Below are positions 55,992-64,000 of a stretch of DNA of 64,000 nt, one piece after another; the stretch's first letter is position 1, and every line of letters starts with the position of its first letter. The position numbers and the translations under genes are program-made. Origin of the DNA: Arthrobotrys musiformis (Eukaryota > Ascomycota > Orbiliomycetes > Orbiliales > Orbiliaceae); NCBI GenBank assembly GCA_036971715.1, contig JAVHJL010000011.1, forward strand, positions 372,001-436,000. The letters run 5' to 3'. The notes beneath the pieces were generated by a model. It was given only the letters and a program-made list of their open reading frames with translations, did no database searches and was not told the DNA's origin.

Positions 55992-58438
55992 CTATGCTGC
56001 TCGTCGTTGTCTTCCAAGAGACCAGTCGGGATTTTTCGCTAATAGCCATGGGTAGCTCTGCTCAGCACGGGTCGCCTTACGTGCTGGCGCTTCAGCCTCC
56101 GCTTCGTCTACCGGCTCCGCAGTAGCTGTTGTGGAAGACCTAGCAGCGCGGGCTGCTTGGGCTGGTTGTGAAGCGCCTGCTGGTAGTGCAGCAGCTGCTG
56201 TGGATGATCCGGCAGCGCCCACCGGTCCTGCAGTAGCGGTCGTGGAGGATCCAGCGCGGCGTGAGTTTCTTGCAGGGGTGTATCGTCCTACAAGCTTCGA
56301 AGGTGAGTACCAGTCATCGTATGAATCGTTCAAAACCACTTCCTTCGGCTCGGGTTCCTTCCTTCGTTTCCCCTCCCAATCGAATGCACCCCTGGTGTCT
56401 GCGCATAGGAGGTATTCAACTTCGTCTTTGAAGACGACTCCGGCCTCTATGCTCAATTCCGCCATAACATCCAATACCCCATACACTAGGAACCAGATTC
56501 CCTTTCTCGCATCCGCAATACCCTTATACGTTTTACCCTTCAGCAGAGACTGTTCAAAGCCCATGAAAGCGTTAGTGATGTTGTTTCCAGCCCCGGCCTC
56601 CAGGTTTGCTAATCCCATATTGTACATTGTTTCGAATATAGCTTCAAGGTCTTCTGTGTCAAGCTTTTTCTCCATCTCAAATCGATAGGCCTCTGGCCGC
56701 CGCAGAGAGTTTTCTTCGGTAATCGTCTGGGCGAAGTGCCCAGGAAGGATGGGGATCCCATATGGGATGCCAACGTCGCGTTTGCATACAACCTCATCAA
56801 TGTGATTTAGCGCTTGGACATACCGAACTAAGGTTGGGTAAGAAGCACATGCTTGGGTTGATGTATATTGTCGGTCAACGAGGAGTAAATATAGGTCACA
56901 GAAGTCGGTGTAAATCCTCTTAATCATAGGGCGTGATTTCAGGTTCTCGGGTGGCCATTTTGGGAACCCAGATCTCGTATAGTATTTATAGAGAAACGTT
57001 CGCATCGATTCATATGCTTTTCGACTTGCACTTGGAAGTTTCGAAGCTGGCGAGCTAACTGACCATAATTCCTTTAAATGAAATCCTTTAATATTCTGAG
57101 AAAAAAGAGCAAGGTTGTCGTTGAGTCGGTTGTAGCGGGCAATGAGGTGGGCAGTGACATGCTCCGGAAGATCCTCATTGGCGCCAGAGGCGAGAACCTG
57201 GGGCCACCTGTTGCTTCATTTTTAGCGCTGGTCGGCTCTGAGATGTAGGGAAGGACTTACATTCCAACACAGTGTGCGAAGGCCTCCATATATAGACCCT
57301 TCATTTCGTAAGTAGCAGCAAGGCGGAGGAGGTCAGCCGCCTTGGCAGGGTCATTTCTGACGTCCCAAAGTCCACTCTTTATGATAAACTCCGATAGCCT
57401 CTCGCCAAGACTGTCCTCAGACCCATCGAAATACATCAACATCCTGTCCACCAAATCACTCAAGAGGAGAGAATCGTCTTCTAGAAGCCCGACGCAGAAT
57501 GAATCGAATATGCATGCGAACACATTTCTCATCGTAACGTAGTGCCTTAGCAAAGTTAAAGGGTCCGTTTCCTCATTCCTGCCGTCCGGTCGATCAGCCG
57601 CAAAGAAGAGCGCAAATTTAGCAGTAGGGTAGGTCGACTTGTCGATTTCAAAGCCGCTTTGCCACACCGGCGAGAATGCCGTAACCCAATAGTCAGAGGT
57701 GGACTGCAATATCATAGAGTCAACCAAGAAGCTTGGATCGCGAGGCTTTGTGGGGTTCTTTGGGCAAAGGTACACAAGCGTATCGCCTTTGTCATCCCAA
57801 AGCTCCCGAACGGGGAAACCGTTGTAGAGATCCGAGAAATTGTACCGGGGGCACTTGCGAGCATCTTTACCAGCTACTATCTGGTAGGCGAGCGGTAAGC
57901 CCTCGGGTAGCCCATCCTCTAATTCCGTTCGTTCTTGAATACTGGTCGCCGAGGCTTGGTCCGCGTCGAGGGGCATTTTCTGTTTTCCCTTGTTCTTTGG
58001 AACCTCGTCTTGAATCGGAAAATCATGGCCCTTGCTAGAATCTGGGACCTCGCTTTCGATATTGCCACTGAACAGCGGTTGCCAGCCAGGCCTTCGCTCT
58101 TCCTCAAGATCAAGCAAGAGGGTAATGCTAGGTCGCTTTCCTAGTACTGTCGTATTCGAGGACTCGCCGAATACCGGAAGCACCTCCCCTGGAAGACCGT
58201 ACGCCGGATGGTCCGGCCTTTCGGGTACAGTCCTCTCATTTTCCTCGCTCTTTGGTAAAGTTGCCTTGCTGCTTTTCGGTTTGAAGTTCTGGAAGAAGCC
58301 TGAACGACTCTCCTTTGGCTTTTCCGTTGCGATGTCCCCCGAACTTGGCTTCTTAGCGAAGAGGTTTGCCATACCAGGGAATCGCGAATTCTTTGACGTG
58401 CTGGCATCCGACGAGTCATGCATCCCTGGACTCGCCAT
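55992..58438 (-). CDS. BTB/POZ domain protein, 797 aa, two exons
   Basis: Exon 1 (58438-57261) ends in phase 2 at GTAAGT and exon 2 (57207-55992) begins after CAACAG; the join reads CVGMWPQVLASGANEDLPEHV and stays open to a TAG (2394 nt). Residues 1-225 are polar and probably disordered (PERPDHPAYGLPGEV, KNKGKQKMP). A BTB-like fold follows at about 225-370: ...FLVDSMILQSTSDYWVTAFS..., FALFFAADRPDG, LLRHYVTMRNVFACIFDSF, then helices to AATYEMKGLYMEAFAHCVG, where fungal BTB proteins have their post-BTB part. The second exon holds about 220 residues of helical sequence and an Ala/Thr/Ser-rich repeat tail (SSTTATA...). BTB proteins often dimerise and bind Cullin-3; a ubiquitin-ligase adaptor role is inferred. 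A start further upstream, by splicing from 58801, is possible. Confidence 0.8.
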
Positions 58439-59632
58439 CGTACAGCTTCCGTTGGCTGTATATAGCCACAGCAGGCGATAGTGATGATAGTGATGATAGT
58501 GAAGCTGGAGTTGGTAGGATTGATGGTTACGAAACTCCGCGCTCGTGGGGAGTGGTAAGAAGATATCTGGCGTCCGATTTCATTCTGGTGCGGTTACCTG
58601 GTATTCAAGGCGACGTCCGTCTAGGACAAGGCTCCCATTCACAGGATGTTGATTATCCGCTGAGCTGGGCTGAGGACTCGCTGCCTGCTGAGTGTGTTGA
58701 CCGGACGTTATGCTGACAAATGCGACCACACCAACAACACACTGCTCAGCACTCAAGAGATTCTTTCTCCTCTCTAACTCTGCCTCCTGCTTGCGGGACA
58801 TAACTACTCACTTAGGTACTTACCTACCTATGTCTGTGCTGATTCGATATGACTCTTAGTTGGAGAGGTTGATCTTGCTCTAGCCATAAATTTGATCGAA
58901 AAGAATACTTATGGGCTCATGCATGGGAGCCTATATAGCTATGGTTCCTGGCCGTTAGGATTGAAATGGCTTGAATGGGTAGCAATTGGACAATATTAAT
59001 ATGCCTTCTGGCACTGAGACTACAAATAGCATGGTGTCACCGGAATGCATAAAATCTGTAGGGTCTTTACACACGCCATGACGGGACATTCAACCGACCA
59101 AAGCTCATTGGGCTAGGTCGGAAGTCATGAGCTTACCTACGGGCCTCGAGATTTCATAGCTATAGTTTAAACCTTTCAACAAGATCTCAGGGCCTCGGGT
59201 TTAAATGACTTCAGGACAAAGTATACTCGAATTTTGTCCAATTGCCCATTTTAAACTCATACATATGTTGATATTGGGTAACATAGAGTGGCCAATTAGC
59301 AACTACGTTCAAATCGATGCTGCTTTTAAAAATAAACTATGATAGTCAATAGCTCTCGAGTTTGCATTACTAAATTGCAAACTCGAAATGTTTTTCCAAG
59401 CAGATGAATTCGTAATTGGTCCTCTCATTAATCCCGCCGACCGCCGCAAAGTCCATCTCCAGTTTGGTTACAAGACTGGTCCATCTCGACAACAAAATCA
59501 CCACCAAAAAATCCAACACAGACCAGAAAAACCTCTTCCAACCTTCCTTCCAAATTTCCAAAACACCTTTATAAACCACATCTCCACTCCAGCCCCGCAC
59601 CTTCCCTCCTCCAAAAGGAACACGGGATTCGG
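58439..59632. other. BTB gene promoter side and region before the tRNA
   Basis: A 73-codon minus frame (58801-58580, MSRKQEAELERRKNLL...) ends at a CAG|GTAACC donor; splicing to a CTCCAG acceptor near 58508 would join it in frame to the BTB start through a Tyr/His-rich stretch coded by a tandem repeat. This is listed as an alternative only. The remainder is AT-rich without a gene. Confidence 0.4.
58477..58502 (+). repeat. Short tandem repeat, GATGATAGT unit
   Basis: About three copies of a nine-base unit lie 40-65 bases upstream of the BTB protein start. On the minus strand it reads as TATCATCAC. Confidence 0.85.
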
Positions 59633-59706
59633 GGTCTTATGGCGCAATTGGCTAGCGCGTCCGGCTGTTAACCGGGAGGTTGTAAGTTCGAGCCTTACTA
59701 GGACCG
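59633..59706 (+). tRNA. tRNA-Asn: tRNA-Asn (GUU anticodon)
   Basis: Folds as a complete cloverleaf without intron. The acceptor stem GGTCTTA pairs with TAGGACC (one G-T), the D arm has a GCGC stem, the anticodon stem TCCGG/CCGGG encloses the loop CTGTTAA with anticodon GTT, and the T arm GTAAG/CTTAC encloses TTCGAGC. The discriminator is G. A TTTTT run at 59718-59722 is a fitting RNA polymerase III terminator. Overlapping protein frames on both strands here are spurious. Confidence 0.97.
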
Positions 59707-60273
59707 GTTTCCCAATCTTTTTGCTGCATCGAAAGATCCAAGCGAAAACTTTTTTGATATCCCTGCTCCTACTCGATTTGGGGCTATTGTTTTTTCCCTT
59801 GGCTTTGGTGATGGGATAATTCGCGTGGGGGAAAAAAATATCATGATGTTTTTTTTTGTGGCTCAATAGACCTTCCGATTGGGGTAGCTATCCTGGGAAA
59901 CGGTACGATGTGTACATGTTAAACGGCGCTAATTAATTCTAGCATTTCGTGGCTATAGACGTCGCCTCGTGGGAATATTAATTGTCCTTTACAATTTATA
60001 CTTAGTATTCTATACTATATATATATATATTTGTTGGCTGGTCCGATAGATTATTTAATGAATGGAGCTGTGTACAAAATCTCGGGTGAGTATAATACTT
60101 TAAATTTCCCCAAGGGTCCTGAAATATGGCCAGGTTGGCGACCCAAGATATTGGGGAGAAGAAAGGAGAAGACAAAAGAAGGGCTTGAAATTATAATTAT
60201 GGGGGATCCCGGGAAGGGTCTTCATAGTAATGAACTCAGCTGGTCATCCGCGTATATACGAAACCGTAGACCT
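59707..60273. other. Gap between the tRNA and the aldo-keto reductase gene
   Basis: 567 bases, AT-rich, with a TA run at about 60017-60030. Apart from the Pol III terminator, no feature seen. Confidence 0.5.
59718..59722 (+). terminator. RNA polymerase III terminator of tRNA-Asn
   Basis: A run of five T beginning 12 bases after the tRNA 3' end. Confidence 0.75.
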
Positions 60274-61953
60274 CTAGCCAGCCTGCACGAGAGGCAAGGT
60301 AGTGCCCTCGACGGAGAGCTCATCAAGTCGTTTCACCTCATCGTCTGTAAGCCGGAATCCGAGAGCTTTAGCATTCTGCATTATATAATCTATGTTAGTC
60401 CTCGATGATAACCAAAACGGAGACGGAAGGGGAGGGGGTCTACCTCTCCGGACTGCTTCCCGTTCCTGGCACCACCAAGTGGAATCGCTCCTTTGCACAT
60501 AACCCAATTGAGAGCTATTGCACTGATCGGGACCCCTATAAATCACCCATCCATATTTTAGTAACCTCTACCGCGTATACAGCTTCCTTTCATGATGTCT
60601 GGGGGTGAGACGGGCCGCGTAACATACCTTTCTTATCAGCAATCTCTTTCATAGTTTCCAACAAAGGATCAATAATATCCCACGACTGGTTTCCATAGAT
60701 CCTTCTACCTGTGGGTAGATTCTTAGAACTGTATTTCCCGGCTGTTTTTAAATTCTGTTAGTTAAGATGCTACATAATGTGTGCTATTTAGATACCTGTG
60801 AAAAGGGAACACCTACTCAAACGGCCCTGCGCAAGTGGAGAGTACGCCAATGGAACAATATCACGCTCGTGGCAGGCGGCGAGAAGACCACTTTTCTCTG
60901 GGACTCTAGTTTACTTCATTAGCCAGATCCACAATCCCTCCCTCCCTGGTGATTGAAACTAAAGACTCACGTGCGAAGAAGATTATACTCGATCTGATTA
61001 CTCGCAACTTTAAGAAAGTCAGCGTCCCGAATATTTATAGATTTATGCCAAATATATCAATATGAATAACTTTATACTCACGAGGTATTCCATACTTCTT
61101 CAACTCTGCCGCCACGGCTTGCCGTTAGCGCAACCCCTCTAACTAAAATCCCACGTAAGGAAAATACATACCATCATACATCTTCACCATTTGTTCCTCA
61201 TTATAATTACTCACCCCCACCGTCTTCGTCAACCCCAAATTGACACACTCCGCCAACCCCTTCGCGATAGTCTCGATGCTATAAAACACAAAGATAGGGA
61301 TGTGGACTTGATATAGATCCACCTGTTCGACTCCCAACCTCTCCAACGAGCGTTTCAATGCGCCTACAATCCCTACTGGCCAGAGACGACCCGGGAAAAC
61401 GGGAAACGGAAGCCTGTGAAAAATATCAGCGGGATGAATTCGCCATTTTTAATACGTTAGGTCCGAGAGGGATTGAAAGGGGGAGGTGGACTACCATTTA
61501 GTAGCAATAACAATATCTTTCTTCTCCTCTTGCGGCGTATCTTTGAGTAACCTCCCTAAAATTCTCTCGTTTTCTAAAGGTCCGTAGCCCTCGGCGCCGT
61601 CGTAGAATCCGATCTTTTCACGGTTGAGGTGGCTCCAGACTTCCTTTATGCCTGGGAGATCGCGTTCTTCTTGGTAGCCCCAGGGACGCTTTAAGTTAAT
61701 CGTTAGTACATGACCAAAACGGCAGGGGGTGGTGTTAGAAAAAAGTACCTTTTCTCCCCAGGACCAAGTTCCGCAGCAAGTCTATATCGCAACCAGAATA
61801 TCCAATTAGTTTCGAAATTTTTATGTAACCTTTATACACCTACTGGCGAAGTCGGCTGATGCTTACGGCGGGAACCTCAACATTCTGCTTCATCCCCTTC
61901 AGCGTCACTTTAGTCGCATGGTCCAAGATTTTTGCGACCTTGAGGGACGCCAT
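60274..61953 (-). CDS. Aldo-keto reductase, 337 aa, ten exons
   Basis: Ten exons rebuilt by hand, all in frame (1014 nt): 61953-61867, 61781-61749, 61688-61495, 61413-61172, 61105-61082, 61007-60971, 60905-60817, 60741-60628, 60535-60444 and 60375-60274. Donors include GTAAGC, GTATGT (twice) and GTGAGT (twice); every acceptor is AG. Three exons are only 33, 24 and 37 nt. The start ATG (MASLKVAKILDHA) is the first in the frame. The catalytic tetrad is complete: Asp70 and Tyr75 in YDGAEGYG, Lys104 in IATKW, His141 in LYQVHIP. Other family blocks: CGTWSWGEK, LERLGVEQVDLYQ, KTVGVSNYNEEQM, ASNQIEYNLL, VPLAYSPLAQGRLS, ISAIALNWVMCKGAIPLGGA and LTDDEVKRLDEL. It would reduce aldehydes or ketones with NADPH, probably in the cytosol; the substrate is not predictable. 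Confidence 0.92.
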
Positions 61954-63930
61954 GTTATCTGTTGGTTTTTGTTGGGAAGATGTTTTTTTTAAATCTGGAT
62001 TTTGTTCGCTGATTGCGAAACAATTCAATGTTGCCTTTTAAGGGGTTTCGAAATTTCTTTAGGACGATTGTGTGTACAAGCATTAGCAGTTGGCAAGATG
62101 CTAGAGTTTCAATTGAGCAATTTGGTACATACATACTATTAAATTCTGATGCGATCGAACCCGAGTCTCATTGAATCGTGAAGTACCAAGCTATACTCTA
62201 TATATATTAATTATATTAATATATTCGGGAGAAACAGCTTGAGAACCAGCTGGAACTGCTAAACAGCATGCAGCAATAGGTAAACCTAAATTGACTTCCA
62301 GGAGGGCTGGCGATACCGTTCGTTGAAGAGAAAGGAAACACCCCTTGGTCTTTATACGCCCCCTCCCGATTGATAGCATGCTAGCAACCCCCAATCATTG
62401 AACCCACACCACGGCCACAGATGCTCGCACCACCCGTCCCGGCAGGGATGTAAGCCACAATAGTAAGCCACTTCTTGGCCTCGTGAGTACTGCAACAAGG
62501 TAAACACATTACATTGCATATGCACATAAAACTATATGCCGATATGATATATTGTATTCCTATCATACGGATCCCGGTCTATAGGGATACCCTAGGCTTC
62601 AGGCTTGGGCCTCTTTGGTCCGCTCTCGAGTATTTTATCGGGCTGAAATCAGGATTTATGCATGGCAATAGAGGTATTTTCGAGGTGGAGATTTTGTAAT
62701 TTAAAGATGCATCAACCATCTTTGATACATATCACTGTACCCACAAGTTGGCTTAATCACATATCCATGGACGTGTACATGTACCAAAGCTATAACTTAT
62801 ACCCTATACTTGGGTACTTATAAATTTCGAATAGAATATATCAACATTATCTTGTTTGTATCCAGAACGGGACTTTAAAAAATGGCACAGGCTTTGCAAA
62901 GCCTAAAAGTCGGAAAATCAACCCGTTTCGGAACTTTATATTCCAAATTGACAGCTAGCTGTATCTATATATCTTTAAACTTAATTGTATTGACGCATCA
63001 ATAGGCTGGCGGGCGCGCGAGACATCACAAGCTTACGCAAGTAGAAAGTTAACCTAATTCCTTGCTATAGTTTGCGCAATCGACTTCGACGCTATCGATA
63101 GGCCTTGCTTGGGCCAACAATCAAATTTATGACCTCTCGAAGCTAAGAAAACTGCTCGTAGAAGTTCCTAAGACGGCGAGAAAAAAAGATATGCATCGTG
63201 AGAGGTCCACCCTCGACCGCCTACATGACAGATCCAAAGATGTTGCATTGAAGTGCTAATTTTGACTTCACCTTTGTCCCCTACGTTCTGCTTGTCTAAC
63301 CCTTCCGCGGGCTCGTATATGCCCTGCTCTAGCGTTGGCGCGGAGGGCCTGCTAGTAGTAAGGTGGACAGTCTACGGAGTAGGATGGAATCAAATACGAA
63401 GCGCCCTATCACATAAGCAAATTATCGCAAGCAGGTGTTATAGATGTAAAATATAGTTCTTAAATAGATCAATCCATCAGGCAGCCTTCGCTATAAAAAA
63501 AAAATATAGCAAGGCCAAATCCAACCGCTCAACCATGGCTATTCCAAGCTAAGCGGTCCTTTAGGGGGAAATCCTACAAAAGTTAAGAGTCCCACTTTCG
63601 TGGAACACCTCCACATAGTATCCACCGCCAAAGAAGCCCAGACGAAAAGAAAAAATCTACTAAGAAAAAAAACGAGTGACTAAGAATTGAAAGTGTGCCG
63701 GTCGCATGAAATATCTGCGCGGTCGCCAATTAAAGAGAAAAACAGGGGATTCCGATAGTAAAGATCTTGATATAAGTAGATCTTTGAGGAATATAGGTAG
63801 TTGTGGGTAAAGGATACATAACATGTGCAGAAAGATAAGGATAATGGTAAAAGGCTGGCTGAACAAAAGAAATCCTACTCCGCTATCAAAAAACACAAAA
63901 AGAGGCCATTCGCCTACTCGAATATGTAAT
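61954..63930. other. Gene-poor 2 kb region
   Basis: Contains the aldo-keto reductase promoter and the 3' flank of the gene at the right edge. Short frames of 60-78 codons are AT-rich and unrecognised. AT-rich patches with TATA runs lie near 62195-62225 and 62960-62985. Confidence 0.45.
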
Positions 63931-64000
63931 TCAAGCGGCGACCTCCACAGGTTTAGCAGCGGCAGTAGCAGCCATAACCACCTCCCTATCGACCTTTGCC
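63931..64000 (-). CDS. 3' end of a gene running off the right edge (partial)
   Basis: The last 70 bases on the minus strand form an open frame that ends KPVEVAA and a TGA at 63933-63931, preceded by VDREVVMAATAAA. The codon choice (GCT, GCC, GTC, AAG) is more like the highly expressed genes here than like the adjoining AT-rich flank. Too little is present to name the gene, and another frame cannot be excluded. Confidence 0.4.
   Translation of the reverse strand, partial: AKVDREVVMAATAAAKPVEVAA

Noticed and set aside
57005..57207. Separate gene starting at the ATG at 57005 (337 aa)
   Set aside because: The frame continues upstream and splices in phase to the BTB-domain exon, so this is exon 2 of one gene.
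59388..59866. Protein frames on both strands around 59.4-59.9 kb
   Set aside because: They run through a clear tRNA-Asn gene and have no recognisable content.

Overview
The window is a 64 kb piece of a filamentous ascomycete nuclear genome. The evidence is short introns (about 45-110 nt) with GTAAGT/GTATGT-type donors, CTAAC/CTGAC branch sites and YAG acceptors on both strands, roughly 2-5 kb gene spacing, and fungal-type housekeeping genes (Rpt2, an Ubc1-type E2, a promethin-like protein, a Pezizomycotina-type membrane protein). A member of Pezizomycotina, possibly Orbiliomycetes, fits, but the lineage is inferred and cannot be proven from this sequence.

Layout. 0-9.6 kb: first exon of an E2 ubiquitin-conjugating enzyme running off the left edge, an unrecognised five-exon 440-aa gene, a gene-poor 3 kb gap, a tentative small basic protein gene with a 27-T tract before one acceptor, and an intronless polytopic membrane protein. 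11.3-27.8 kb: a seven-exon 2346-aa SNF2-family ATPase of the ATRX/ARIP4 kind, a small two-exon gene, an unrecognised two-exon 337-aa gene, the 26S proteasome ATPase Rpt2 (its start codon is alone in a 3-nt coding exon), and a promethin/LDAF1-like lipid-droplet protein gene. 28-41.3 kb: six F-box genes in a row (strands - + + + - -), all intronless in the coding part and clearly paralogous. 42-46 kb: a Lys/Ala/Pro-rich nuclear-type protein with a conserved C-terminal domain, and a secreted metallophosphatase that lacks one expected metal-binding histidine. 46.2-50.7 kb is almost empty. 50.7-58.5 kb: a seventh, much longer F-box relative, a thioredoxin, and a two-exon 797-aa BTB/POZ protein. 59.6-62 kb: tRNA-Asn(GUU) and a ten-exon aldo-keto reductase. 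The last 70 bases hold the 3' end of another gene.

How the parts fit. The dominant feature is ubiquitin-proteasome machinery plus a local expansion of F-box adaptors: E2, Rpt2, seven F-box genes and a BTB protein (another class of cullin-ligase adaptor). This is co-location, not an operon. The F-box cluster is the best candidate for something undescribed: its members share an N-terminal signature after the F-box, a central NL(F/I)(Y/F)P motif, an LRR-like block and, in five members, a short C-terminal FW motif. Exon boundaries below were worked out by hand from splice signals and frame continuity; no database search was possible.
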